This document shows positions 11,232-23,410 of a stretch of DNA of 64,000 nt, piece by piece (position 1 is the first letter of the stretch; every line of letters begins with the position of its first letter). Made by a program: the position numbers and the translations under genes. Location: positions 8,696,001-8,760,000 of the forward strand of contig CM073590.1 in the NCBI GenBank assembly GCA_037074705.1, given 5' to 3'. The notes under the pieces were generated by a model. The model made no database searches, was not told where the DNA came from, and was given only the letters and a program-made list of their open reading frames with translations. Source of the DNA: Zhengitettix transpicula (taxonomy: Eukaryota > Arthropoda > Insecta > Orthoptera > Tetrigidae).

Positions 11232-12581
11232 AGTTTGTTCCATTTCATATATTTAACATTTAATTGATATGAAATTTGGTTCTGTCCCTCGTACTCTATA
11301 AAAATACCATCCCAAGTCTCAATTCCTTACGTTTGCATATTTAACTACCACTTTCCGAACATTTTCCAGTAATTATATATATAGTTATAGTGATGTTAAA
11401 AATTAGCCCTCTATTGAATAAAAATGAGCTACTTTATTTGATTTATTACTTTCATTTTTAAATACCTCGATTAAATAGAAAGAAATCTATGTATTTCTGT
11501 CCACAAGTCTCACCTTCACCTTACGGCAAAAATTGTTTCTAAAATAAATTTCTGGAAAATGGATCAAGTTCAAATTCATTTTCCTCTGTTACATAACTCA
11601 GGGAGGATACTAAAATTATTAATTCTGTGAAAAAAAAGACGTGAGAAATTTCAAAGCTAAGATCTGTAAGGCTGTAAACAACACAAAGCTATCCAAGGAA
11701 ACTGAACAGAACAATTTGGAAAATTGATTTTAATAAGCGGAACAAGAACATAAAAATTCCGAGGTTAAAAATAACTTGAAATGTATAGTTTGGAATTATA
11801 TTTGAAATTGGTATCGCATTGCTGGATTATATATACATATATATATATATATGATGGGATTATATATAAGCGAGAAAATGTATAATTTCGCTAAATATGA
11901 CCCCTATGTGTTATGTAATGTTCAATATTATTCAGACAGTATTAATAAGAACTTAAAACTTTAAGAAAATTGTTAAGACAGAGATAGTTTTGTAAGAATT
12001 CTTGTAATAGGGATAAAATATGTTGCATTATGACCTAAGGAATCCAGGAAAAATTTAATGACGTACAATTGTGTGTACGATTTGGCTAGAAACCCACGAT
12101 CACCATAATGAAATACAGAAAGTGTTTAAAAATTTCTCCCCGTGGAATTTTTTCAGTAGTTTTTCAGAAAGTTCAGGAGATTTTTTAAATGAATTTAGGC
12201 CTAGTAATCAAATGATGTAATGATCCAGAGAACGGCAAGAACATTTAAAAAGAAAAAAGGAGACTAATTATGGTTAGGTCTCTTTCCAGGGTTGCATTGA
12301 ACTCAATAGGAGATTTCTGATTCTTGTATTTCAAATTTCTTGATAAACTGCTTTTGAATGTTCTGTGTCTGGTAAAAAATATTTTTCTTATTAATTATAC
12401 ATGTTATAAAACATCAATATATTGACGAATTGTTCAGAGAATGTCTTCACTCTATCATTTTGAAAACACTAAATTCCAAAAGAGGACGCCGTAATTATTA
12501 AAGCAATAACAGGCAAATGTTTCTACAGTAATGATGTAATTGTTTTGTTTTTACGTCTATATATGAAAAAAATATTGCAGA
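11232..12581. other. AT-rich DNA with a small TA tract
   Basis: Nothing recognised except a TA-rich tract at about 11828-11853. No coding potential. Confidence 0.5.
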
Positions 12582-12775
12582 CAACGGCCAGTTTATGACA
12601 GTTTATTTAATTAATTCAGAAACAACGTTCCTGTACGTATTTATAGCTCCTTCAGGTTCTACTTAACATCAAATTGTTTTAACACTTGGTGATGATAAGA
12701 AAAATCTGAGGAAGGTAAAACACGTACCGAAACGTTGTTTCTAAATTAATTAATTAAACTGTCGGAAAACGGTCA
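12582..12775. mobile_element. PLE-like terminal hairpin, second family
   Basis: An imperfect inverted repeat of about 75 bp per arm. The left arm (12582-12659) holds GTTTATTTAATTAATTCAG and AACAACGTTCC. The right arm (12703-12775) holds CTGAGGAAGGT, GTACCGAAACGTTG and TTAATTAATTAAAC. The layout, two outward-facing ends sharing a GAAACGTTG word, is the same as the PLE hairpins of family 1, but the sequence differs. In the right arm GGTA and TACC can pair between CTGAGGA and GAAAC. Confidence 0.65.
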
Positions 12776-14517
12776 TTATCAATTATGTAAATGAAATTAA
12801 TTTTTGATTAAGTAGTAGAAAATAATAAATATAATAATAGTAATCATTACGTCTGTATTAATTTTTGACAGCGTGAAAACGATTTATCTAGACTTACGTC
12901 TCAAAGTGAACACAATCGTGTTGGTGAGCGCAGTTACTGATGCTATTTTTGTGGCTTTCGTCCCCAGAGAGCAGTTCACATGCCGTGTAACTGCCCCGCT
13001 TATTTGTTACAGCAATTGTGTTTCTTATCCTACTCGTAGAACCTTACCCTGACTTCCTCGCCTCAGTGTATTACATCTGTTTCATTGAAACAATAACTTA
13101 TGTTTACACGGTGATTTACTTTTAACCTACCTTATATCTAAAATAAAAAGAATATCATATCCTGTAATTTTTTTCCAAATCTTGTTATAAATAATTTATC
13201 GACTTATTTTTAAGACTATTATATGCACATTAATACTAAAAATGCATAAGTATTACGGTATATTCAAACAAACTTAAAACACTTTTTCAAATATTCTATG
13301 TGCATGAATTAATAAAACTGAGACTGATTAAAATGGAGCATTGTCTTATGGTATAATATATTTATCAAACGTATTTAAATCTTTTAAAATTATTTGTTAT
13401 TTTGTGTAGTTCATTTATCGATTTTTTATATTATTAATAATTCATGAAACTTAGTGATTTTAAAAATCGTTGTACGATCATAACTGTTAATTCATTTACA
13501 CTGACTATAATGTGTATCTTCTCGAGTTAAATTTTTTATATAGGGTACTCTGGTAATGCGTTTAGAAATTTAAAACTTTCTTTGAGCTTCTTCGAAACGG
13601 GAAGGAGCGGGAAAAATGAGAAACCAAGTATTGAGGTTTCAGAGAAATGGCGGCTGCTGTTATTAAATGTAAATGGAGGCATCTGAACAATAGTTAATGT
13701 AACACTGGTCTCGAAAATAGTCGGTTGTTCCAATGGATAAACGACCTTATGAACCTGAAAGAAGTGGCACTATGCCGAATAGGACGGGCTATTCAAATAA
13801 ATAAATGGGTTGAAGACCATTTTGTTCGATGAGATATGGAAGAATGATACTGAAGGGGGATAAAATAATAAATTATAAAGGGACAGACGAAGTACATGCA
13901 TGTTCTCGTTTCAAAATGTGTTTCTTCTTGTCACATTAATGTATATACAAATTATTTTCACTCAATTAATTAAACAATGTACCAATTGTAACAATCAACA
14001 ATGTAATTATAATAATTTTATAAGTTTTTGTTTAATAGATTACCACATTTATTTTGAGTGATATTTATAGTAATATGTTTATATTTTACCCAAGTGTTTT
14101 TAACAGTCGCAAAATAAATATGATATTTATCGGTATATTATAATCGTCCTTTGTATTACAACGTCAAATTAATAAAAAATTTAATGTATATAATTTAGGA
14201 ATGTAATTTTTCTGCCACACTTTTAATTATTATTCTACATAAATAATGACCGGCAAATGAATTAATACACTCCTTCAAATAATTAAAATATTTTGTCGAT
14301 TTATTTACATTTTGTTTTAAATCTTGAGTCGCATCGACAATTTAGTTAAATATGTTTTATTTCACGATAAAATATATCTTCTGTTCAGGTTGACATAAAT
14401 TTTACGTCCAAAATTCATGACAAGCACATTCTGAATTTTGGACAAAATAATTATGTTGTTAATATAAAATGATTCAATTTTTTTCAAAAATATAAAACAA
14501 AGATTTTAAATATATAT
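12776..14517. other. AT-rich DNA, nothing recognised
   Basis: No supported gene or element. A 65-codon frame at 13536-13733 minus is unremarkable. Confidence 0.5.
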
Positions 14518-15321
14518 TATAATAATTAAAGGGCAATTAAAAGTTAATAATTATGATTTGTTGAACTGGAATTGTTACCAGAAAACACACACAAAGATAC
14601 AATAATGGGCGAGAATATGAACAGGAAAGGTATTATTGAGACTTGGCGCGAGTGAGTTGGTGGAGTGAGCAGTCGGCGACGAGACATTGCCGGGTACGGA
14701 ATAATTAAAATTTAGTAGTCTGCAATCAGAGGCGAGAGAAATTAGTCGTGTTGGCAATAGTCGAGTGGATTTAAAACATTAATAAGTAAAGTAGAAGCAG
14801 GCAGCAGTAAAAACGACAGAAAGTGTTCGTAAGCTAAATCAACGTGACGTATTATTGAAAAGCAAAGTTGGACGGAATTAATCCAGATGATCAGTCAAAA
14901 AGATCTCTGAGTATTACGCCAAATTATCCTGAGAATCGACGAGGAGGAATTCCACGAGGTGCCGGCAATAGTGAAAAGTCCAGCAATGCCAGAACATAAA
15001 CAGTGAGCTATAAACCAGATTTCTATTTATTTTTATTAAAATATTTGTCAATGGTAATTTATAAATTGATTGTTAAAAAGGGGAATAAATATTTCTTTAT
15101 TTAAAAGGCCCAGTAAAGACCCTGAGATAAGGAGAAAATCCAATTTATTTATAATAAAAAAATTGTTGTTAAGATCGGCAAATAATTTTGTTGTAAATGT
15201 AAAGTATTTGTTTATAAATAAAGTAATTGTTGGGTCAGTTGCAATAAATGTTTTATTCATGCTCCATCATTAGATAATTTTATATTATATTAATTTCCTT
15301 TTAATTTAATTGGCTTTACTA
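14518..15321 (+). mobile_element. Old LTR-like element, copy E
   Basis: The start (TATAATAATTAAAGGGC, then AACTGGAATTGTTA) matches the start of copy D read on its own strand. The family motif CCCAGTAAAGACCCTGAGAT lies at 15110-15129. The right boundary is uncertain; I place it at AATTGGCTTTACTA near 15321 by analogy with the other copies. Shortly downstream, TGGCGTGCCAACGAGTGGCG (near 15344) resembles a tRNA primer-binding site, which would make this a 5' LTR with a trace of internal region. The family resemblance is seen; the primer site is inference. Confidence 0.5.
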
Positions 15322-16529
15322 TTGATCAGTGCATTTTGGCGTGCCAACGAGTGGCGAAAATTTAATAGATGTTCCATTAAATTAATTAATTGTTCTTAGT
15401 ATTGTGTATTACATAAATGACGCCGCAACCTGTGGCCATTCAAATCCGTTAATTGAAATGATTTATTATTGAGTTTTACTATATGTATATATATATATAT
15501 ATATATTTATATAAAACAAAGATTTCATATACCATCTAAATAAGTTAGCCCGTTCACCCGTAAAAATCGAACAAAATCAAGGTTTCGCCATTTTGTCTAC
15601 AGATTTAGGATGGTATTATTGACAATACACAGTTCAATAAAATAAATGTTTAATGGAAATCGGTTGGTTGTTATTTCCGTGATAAGCGAAGAACATATGA
15701 CAGACAGGAATTTAATTGACGTCATTACTCACCCCATGATGCATTAAACGTAAATATATATTAAAATCACTTTATTCTAAGAAATGCGCTAACAAACGTT
15801 TTATTTTATTGATGTTCCAGAGCATCCAATCAATTTAAATAAAGCAAAATATAATTAAATTATATAGAAATAGTTTAACTACATATATATAAGTATTTTC
15901 ATCAAAACAAAACACTTAATCATGCGGCTAATTTTATTTGCTTCCTCTGAAATTTTGTTCTTACAGAAAAACCGCTGAACCGGTTTCCTAAAATATTTAA
16001 AAATTGTCACCCACTATTTTAGAAACTTAAAATTCTGTCTGTCCAATTTAAGGAGCGTGTACTAGTAGGTATAAAAAATGTTGGCTACCAGGGTAGGCGA
16101 GAATATATCAGTATAATAATCTGGCAAAACGTATGACTTAAAAAATTTTAAACTGTAACGTGTTAAAGAACCAATCAACATGATGCTTTATAGAGAAAAC
16201 TTTGTTTCAAACGTTCCAGCAAGTTATTGGAATAAAATAAAATTATATTTGGTTTATCCGATCATACAAGTTCATTCAGCTCAAATATAAATGCAAATGG
16301 TAAGATTTATTGAGCATGAAATAACGCATAATTAATTACATTCAAGTTATATTTCATTATATCTTTAACATACCAAGTAAATGCCTCTATAGCCAATTAA
16401 ACTCAAATGTTCGAGAAATGCTTGCTTCATAGTTTCTTTATCTTTTATAATTACATCGACGTGTGACTATATTTCAATATTGATAAGTTTACTAAATTTA
16501 ATATTTTCATGATGGTTATCTTTGTAAAT
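15322..16529. other. AT-rich DNA with a TA microsatellite
   Basis: A TA tract lies at 15482-15508. Otherwise no repeat or gene recognised. Confidence 0.5.
15482..15508. repeat. (TA)n microsatellite
   Basis: Interrupted TA repeat (TATATG then TA units). No LTR-like end abuts it clearly. Confidence 0.85.
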
Positions 16530-16860
16530 AATTTCGGAGTGTGTATCACGGACGAGTTTCATGCGTCAGAATAATTTCAGCGACGACCTGTTCATTGCAC
16601 TCTGGAAGGCTTTCTATTATCTGGACCCAGACGTTTTAATAAGCGACCGGTTGGTCCGACGTGCAATATGGAGCTCGTAATCCCGGAAATATTGCGCGCA
16701 CTTACTGTCGAGTACCGAGAAAAGGGGACTTATCGCGAGCGACTGAAATTAGCTAAATAACATTCCTGAAAATGCGATGCACAGGCCCGTTAACGAGTGT
16801 TCCGGGAAACTTGTTAAGCGTTTTACAATAGTTGCTGTTTCGTGGTAAAGTTCGTTAACG
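16530..16860. other. Balanced, CpG-containing island, unassigned
   Basis: About 330 bases with normal composition and many CpG (CGACGTGC-, TTGCGCGCAC- and TATCGCGAGCGAC-like words), flanked sharply by AT-rich DNA. No open frame above 60 codons lies inside, so it is not an obvious exon. It lacks transposon signatures. A conserved regulatory element or noncoding exon is possible. Confidence 0.4.
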
Positions 16861-17454
16861 TAACATTCGTGTGTTTTTTTTTGTAGAAAAAATCAAATTA
16901 GGAATGAGGGTAAGAAAAAATTGTATTATAATAATGAAAATCGCGGGAATTAAAGGATATGTATTGAATTTAATTTTTTATTTGAATGGAAACGAAAAAG
17001 TCATAGTTCTTTATTTATTTAATTCTCTGCTTAAGACTATCATGGATTCGAAACACTCTCTCTTTGTAGACTTCTTGTTATAGAACGTGAAATTAATAAG
17101 GAAACAATAGTAGCTTACATATTAAATGTATTACTTATATTCCTCTTTAATGATGCTACGAAAAGATTTCTAAGATTCTAACGATCCGAATAGTCCGCTC
17201 TCAGCGTGATTTTGGTGGTAATTGGCTAACAATAAACATTCTCACGCAGGGTCCATAAATTCAGAATGGTTCAAATCGTCAGTCCATTTACATTTAACAT
17301 TTATAAATTTCTCTCACAAATTAGGAATCCAATAAGTGCGATATTTTCTTTGCATAACGATTCTTTTTCATTTGAACCTGTAATAATAATTAATTAGTTA
17401 TTGAATTTTACTATTGGACTTTATTTATAGATAGGTTGACACAGAAATTTTCAA
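16861..17454. other. AT-rich DNA, nothing recognised
   Basis: One 70-codon frame (16871-17083, plus) is lysine-, isoleucine- and leucine-rich as expected from AT composition. No function can be assigned. Confidence 0.5.
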
Positions 17455-17578
17455 GTAATTAGATTTTTCAGTAACAAAAACCGTTTATTCCAAAAAGTTT
17501 TAGTCAACGTTAATGAACAACGGTGGACTGAAATGTTTCCGCCCGAACATAGGAGACATTTTTCCTTCAAATTTATTT

Positions 17579-18640
17579 TTATTTTTCTACATAGTCTCCT
17601 TGTACGGCTCCACAGTTCTCCCAGCGATGCTCCCATCTCTTTAACCCGTTCAAATAGTACTCGGCGTCTTTCTCAGCAAAATAATTGTTTACGAAGGTGA
17701 TGGCCTCCCCCTTGTCGAAAATCTCTGTCCTCCGAGCGCAGCTCGAAGCATAGGAAACAAAAAAAGTTGAAACCGTATTTCATGGATTTTCGCACTGGTA
17801 ACCGTTGTGTGAGACGGCGCATTATCTTGGTGAAACACGTTTTTCCTAGCAAATTTGTCCCTTTATTCCGCAATTTCTGCCTTCAGTTTGTCAAGTAATG
17901 ATAGTATGAATAGTATGCTACTGTCACGGGTTTTCCTTTTTGAATATAATCGATTAAGATAAATCCATGACTGTAACAGTATCCATCACTTTCCCGGCCT
18001 AGGAAACAGTTTTTACTCTTTTTTGGAGCCGAATCCCACTTCGCAGTTGACTGTTTTCACTGTATTTTTGTTTCTGGAGTATAATGATGTATCCAAGTAA
18101 CATCTAAAAGAATTAAACTCCAATTTATTGCGCCAAAACTACGATAACAGAGCGTTGTAAATGTTCATTCCAACACGTTTTGGGCCTAAAGTGAGAAAAC
18201 GCGGCACCCAACCTGTGGACAGCTTTCTCACCTTAAATCGTTCTTTTAACATATACATGGCGTCTGTTATCTCACGCAGTAAGTAGACGTTTGCTGAACT
18301 TGACCGATGTTATCCTTAGTGGTTGAAGTTTTTGGACGTCTTGAACGTCCATCGTCTGCCAATCTGGTACGGGTACGTTTAAATTGAGCTGCCAGAAATT
18401 TAATGGTGGTAAATGATGTTGCAGAGTCTCCGTACACAGCGTCAAACTCGTCTTTGATTTGCGTAGGCGTATTTCCTTTAAAAAATATTTGACAACTGCA
18501 TATGCAATTTTTTTATTAAATAAAACAATTACATCGACTTACTCAAATTATTGTCAAGTAATTGTGCGTCCCAAAATGGCTGAAATTTTGGCAAACACAT
18601 TTTGTAGCTTTTGTTCACGAGTGCTGGTATCTAAATGTTG
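17579..18640 (-). pseudogene. Mariner transposase fossil (DD34D, Tc1/mariner superfamily)
   Basis: Read on the minus strand, the order of mariner blocks is intact. The N-terminal helix-turn-helix region has FLKGNTPTQIKDEFD and VYGDSATSFTT (near 18475-18380), then the linker with RSRRPKTSTTKDNI. First catalytic region: DVTWIHHYTPETK near 18105-18065, where the family usually has DETW, so the residue after the catalytic Asp is changed. Next comes GKPVTVAYYS. Second catalytic Asp: HQDNAPSHT at 17834-17808. The C-terminus is RWEHRWENC and GDYVEK followed by a stop at 17579. The PYSPDLAP block with the third Asp is missing through a small deletion. Several stops and frameshifts make it nonfunctional. 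Full-length mariner transposases are about 345 residues. Confidence 0.94.
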
Positions 18641-18775
18641 AGTTCGGAAAGTTTTCAGACCACCATTGTAGTTAAACATAGGTCTAAGTAATAGCCGCGA
18701 TCCTTAAAATGAGATCACTGAGGCAGCACAGTACAAATGCTACTAACAGTATAAGCACCTGATTAATAAACTTAA

Positions 18776-18828
18776 GTATATATAAGATGTATATATATAT
18801 AAGATGTATATATATAAGATGTATATAT
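18776..18828. repeat. TA-rich minisatellite, landing site of copy B
   Basis: Three tandem units of roughly TATATATAAGATG, ending directly at the first base of copy B. Confidence 0.8.
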
Positions 18829-19857
18829 TGTAGTAATTGGTAATTAAGGCATTGTTCTAATTGAAAAGTTGAATTGTTGAGGACTCATTATTGGGGGATA
18901 TAGCGAACGCCGCAACAAACCGGCAAGGCAAAGAAAGTATTGTTAATCGGTCGAGAAGGTTTTACGCGCTCAAAATTTACTAGACGAACGAATAGTCGGG
19001 CAGCAGACAGCAAATAGAACAGACGAAAAGAACGGACAGTCAGGCGAAGTGTAAAGACCACAAAATTCTAATACACGAAAAGTTGAACAATTTAGTCAGT
19101 CAGCAGCGAGAATGAAAACGGTCTAATTTAAAGAACGAGAAAGTGTTCCGTAACCAGTACGCTGTTATATCAAAAATGCAGAAATTGAACTAGTTTTCAG
19201 TCAACAGACAAAACCAATGAGGGGCATTTTCAACAAAAATCCACGAGACCTACGAATCCAGTTTGCAGTAAATCATCGAGAATCGACAAATTTATGTTAA
19301 ACCAACTAACAAACTACGCTAATTAGATTCTGTGAACATTTAGAGTCTTTGAGTACTTACAATCAGTGATATCCCCAAAATTGTGCACGAAAAGTTAAAA
19401 TGAGACCTGGGCTTCCGTAAGTAGAAAGAAAACTTTAAAATCATTGTAAACCACGTTTAAAAGATAAACGTCAGATCGTTCTTTAATTATCGATAAAATG
19501 TGATCTTTAATTATTCAGACCATTCTTTATTTCTTGATAAAAATTGAAATTGTTTAAATTCAATCTTTAGTATTATTTCTTCAGCAACAAATTTCGTCTA
19601 TATTCAGACGCATTGATTCCCATATAAAGTAAATGTAATTTTTGTGATTTTGATTATATAAATTCTGCCATTATCAAACCCAGTTCAAGACCCTGAGATC
19701 CCAAACATTTTGTAATTTGAATACTTGTTTTAAAATTGTTAATAAATCTTGTGTAATAGTTTTCACGTAATAGTTCTTTTCATTTAAAAACGCCACATAA
19801 TTCATATCCAGAATTATTGTCAGAAGATAACAAAAGCTAAGTTAATAAATTATTACA
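18829..19857 (+). mobile_element. LTR-like element inserted in TA repeat, copy B
   Basis: The 1029-bp unit begins TGTAGTAATTGGTAATTAAGG and ends TAAATTATTACA. It is collinear with copy A (8678-9648), sharing the beginning, middle blocks such as GAGACCTGGGC, the motif CCCAGTTCAAGACCCTGAGA (19679-19698) and the end. Visible differences are substitutions and small indels, with a few tens of extra bases near 19801-19840. Flanks are TA repeats on both sides. No open frame is present, so it is read as a solo LTR. Confidence 0.7.
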
Positions 19858-19875
19858 ATATATATATATATATAT
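19858..19875. repeat. (TA)n microsatellite, 3' flank of copy B
   Basis: About nine TA units immediately after TTATTACA. Confidence 0.85.
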
Positions 19876-21149
19876 AAATTTATATTTAAATTTATTCTTA
19901 AAAACTTTTATCGTTATGAGATTGTACAGTATATGTATATATAAATAAACACATCTCGTACACAAAACATTTTTCATAATACGGGAAAAGTTTTTCTAGT
20001 TGACTTGCGTCTGGTGACTGTTATATTATCAAAGAATCTATCATCATTTACGTATGACTACAATGCATAAAATTCAAACATCAATTCAGCATTCCACGAG
20101 AAGCACAGCTGAACTGAGAAAACTTCGAAGCGGCCAACATATTTCATTTTTGAGAGGAATGTGAGTCCCATTAATAAATACTCGTCCGTTCTATTTCTAT
20201 AGCAGACATTTTTTTCCGATATTTTCTCGTATTTGGAGAGCAGTTTCCAGCTACATTTTTCGGCTTACGTGTCTGTTAATATCTATTGTTTTAGAGTTCG
20301 GGTCTCCGCTCTGAGGCTTTGTGTTATTCCACAAACGCAGTAAACCTGCGTTACCTAAGTTTGAATTTCCATCCACATACATTTGAGCTATATATATCGG
20401 TATTATACACCCTGTGAATACGTGCAGCAGGCGAGGCTGTTCTAGTAGGTTGACTTATAATACAATTTTTCTCAATTCCATACACGCTATACCCAGTGGA
20501 TTTTAATTTAATTTATTTCATTTAGATGCTCCAGGATATTATAAAAAAATTTGGTAATTTAGTTTCTAAGTTTTTAGAAATTCATTTATTCGCATTAACG
20601 CTGAATTCCTATCAGCAGTCGCTGATCATTTAGTTTTGTTCCTTTTTTTGATCTAATAAAGACGTTTCCCTGAAACATGTATATTTAAACGATGTTTCCA
20701 TTGAGTATATGTATATTTTCTAGTCTTGTCACATTTGTGTGGTCATTCAAGTTCTTTAATCGAGGAAAACAGAATTTCATTGTGTATTTTTCCAAAAATA
20801 CTTAGGTAATGTATTTTATAATTCACTCCCATATTAGAAGTGTGCGATTATGAATACGAGTTTTCTATTTCGCGTCACTTTGGAAACTTGAACATACTTC
20901 TCATTAATATTTAAAAATTCTTGACTGATATGGAGGTTAAAAAAATACCATTATTTTCGTTTCCTAACGTGACAGTTTAGTTCTAGCCACCTATGTTATA
21001 TTTTTATGTATTCCTTGTAAAATTTGCGTTTTTTAAAATTTAATGTAGTTTACGTCAAACTTGACATTTAGCCAGTATGTGATACTAACATTCATCTATG
21101 TGCCATAGTGTTCATATTTTGAGAGAATTTCCATTAATTCATTCTAAGT
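19876..21149. other. AT-rich DNA, nothing recognised
   Basis: No supported repeat, RNA gene or coding region. Confidence 0.5.
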
Positions 21150-21345
21150 TGTTAAGAATAAGAAAAACAGCCAAAATAGACAAAAAAAAGTGATGATATA
21201 AATACCACACAACGTTTCTGGAAACCTTGTTTCTTTCTTCAGGTGCTAAGAGCGATATAACCGTACAACACAGTTGCCAAACTCAAAATTTTTTGTCTGT
21301 ATCGGATTATTTTTCTTATTAATAATTTTTCTAAACAGACGAGTA
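21150..21345. mobile_element. PLE terminal hairpin, family 1, copy 2
   Basis: The left arm (21158-21255, minus) holds GAATAAGAAAAACAGCC, ATAAATACCACACAACGTTTC and, read on the minus strand, CACCTGAAGAAAG. The spacer keeps a degenerate GTTGCCAAACTCAAAA. The right arm (about 21288-21345) is shortened: TTTTTTGTCTGTATCGG and the terminal CAGACG remain, while the GAAACGTTG part is deleted. Confidence 0.75.
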
Positions 21346-22365
21346 TTTTTCTTTTTCAATCTTAGTGCTTGTAACCTGTGGATCAGTATTTAATTACATT
21401 TGAAATGTTAACGTTAAGCTTACATTCTATTTCTAAAATTCTTTAAGAATGCATATTTATGTCTTTGCCTATTGATCAGCACATCGAACATTTATCCGGA
21501 CACGATTAACTCATTTTTCTCCAGGAGCTGTAACTTTATCATCAATCATCTATTATGTTGAATGTTACTCTCCAAAGGACCTTTCATATTTTATAACTTA
21601 ATACAATTCCTGGATAACATTCAAGGATAACGTTTTTGGATGTTCCATCTACTGAATTGCGAAAATTGTATTCTGAAGGAAGGAGTCAAAAATTTATTTA
21701 ATGGTGTTAAACAGATATGAAGGAAAATAATGACCAAGATGATAATCAAGGCTAAAAAATAGGAGAGAGATAGAGGTGGAGACAACAACGTTTTAAACAT
21801 CAAAATTAAGGTTTATGAAGTTCTGTTCACGTTCAATGAAGCTCACAAGTCTTACAACTTGGATTGGTTTGATTCAATACAGATCTAGAGACTAGAATTG
21901 GAGGTAAAATTAACTCATTACCAAATATTCAATACGTGTTTACTGGATTTAATACAAAAGCCTTCTGTGAATACTCTTTTGTTACATTCCTTTCATTAAA
22001 TAGATAAAATATATACGACAAATCTAAGATGTCTTCCTCTGCCTTCGGTTTACTAAATTATGTCGACTCTCTGTAAATATGATTTCAGAATAATTTTTTG
22101 ATTGATATTTTCCTGCCTGATTATCTTGACCACACTTCGTTCAAATGAATTGAGAATACGTTTTTGCATAATGTATCGCATATCGTGTTAAATTTCCATT
22201 TTACATATATTTCTCTTCAAGGTTCGAAATAATTTTAATATTTATATTGAGATATTACTTCTTTCGATTAGTTGTGTCAAATCACTGGGAGTCATTACTT
22301 GCGGCGGGGATAATTATGGAACTTCAGGCCCTGTTTTCTACGAAATTATTGTGTGTAAATCAGAG
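21346..22365. other. AT-rich DNA, nothing recognised
   Basis: No supported feature. A 60-codon frame at 21621-21803 minus has a hydrophobic stretch but no other support. Confidence 0.5.
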
Positions 22366-22614
22366 AATGAATAAGAAAGATAGCCAATTCAGACAAAAAA
22401 GTAAAATATAAATACTACACTACATTTCTGGGATCCTTGTTCCTTTCCTCAGGTGTGAAGAAGAGTCGAGAGCGACTCAACTGCACTTGTCACTTGACAA
22501 AACTCAAAAGCCTTTCTTCACACCTGAGGAAAGGTACAAGGATCCCTGAAACGTAGTGTCTTTTTTGTCTCAATTAGCTAATTTTTTTATTCTTTATTTT
22601 CAATCAGACGTAAA
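22366..22614. mobile_element. PLE terminal hairpin, family 1, copy 3
   Basis: Both arms are well kept. Left (minus strand): GTGTGAAGAAGAGTCGAG..., CTGGGATCCTTG and GAATAAGAAAGATAGCC. Right (plus): TTCTTCACACCTGAGGAAAG, GTACAAGGATCCCTGAAACG and CAATCAGACGTAAA. CACCTGAGGAAAGG occurs on both arms. The spacer, CAACTGCACTTGTCACTTGAC, separates the two outward-facing ends. Confidence 0.8.
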
Positions 22615-22840
22615 CTTTCCTTTTTATATCTGAGAATGTTGAATAGCTGATTGGTCGCACGGAATAAGGAGATACGGACGATTATAATAAAACTTTATTT
22701 TTAATAATACTTGGCCGGGTTTCTTGTACACGTTTGACAGAAGAGGAAAACTATTTTTGCCTTCTTTAGGTAATACACTCACTGTAATCATATACAGAAC
22801 ACGTTCTTATACGTTACTTAAGATATAGACGACAACCAGT
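22615..22840. other. Spacer, nothing recognised
   Basis: AT-rich, no feature seen. Confidence 0.5.
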
Positions 22841-23410
22841 CTGCAAGGGCTATTCTCTCGCAGGCAGAACCTGGGATGGATTTTCTTTCGCTGACAGACG
22901 TAACCTTTTAGGAGAGATGAAGGAGTCTACGGAGGAGTCTTTGAGGATGCATTTTCTTCTCTCCGTGTTTGAACTAAGATTCCCACAAGCCGAGGCACCT
23001 CGGCCTTTTTTGAGAGATGTATGTTCTGGGGTCACTGACCATGGGCATAGGGTAAGAGTTGTTCGTTGTTCGCATTGGAACAGTCGACCATATGCCTCCT
23101 AAACTGGTCGAGGCTTCGTAGTAGGGATTGCTGCGTCCCCGCAGAAAACATCTCCCCCGCCATATTTGAAGCGTAGGACAAGCACCCAGTGCCCGACCTA
23201 CCTGATTCAGGTTTTTTAGGGTTTGTCCAGCATCACTTTTAGGCGACTGCCGGGTAGGATCCTTAAAATATAGTCCGGGGGCCCTAGTTAACCCATGGCT
23301 ACTTTCCTGTACCCTTCCGCATGCCCCCTTTCAAATCCCTTCCTATGCTATAAAAGGGGAGTTGCCACCACGTGGATTACCCTCATGTAGCCTGTTACCC
23401 TGAAAACAAT
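22841..23410 (+). mobile_element. Retroposon-like repeat, copy 1
   Basis: It is homologous over its whole length to 57660-58190. Shared blocks are GCCGAGGCACCT, GAGATGTATGTTC, CTGCGTCCCC, TGCCCGACCTACC, GCCGGGTAGGATCCTTAAA, GGGGGCCCTAGT, CCCTTCCTATGCTAT and CCCTCATGTAGCCTGTT. The other copy ends in poly-A, so this is read as the 3' part of a non-LTR retrotransposon or a long SINE on the plus strand. No pol III box or reverse transcriptase could be identified. The 61-codon frames here on both strands are not supported as genes. Confidence 0.65.
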
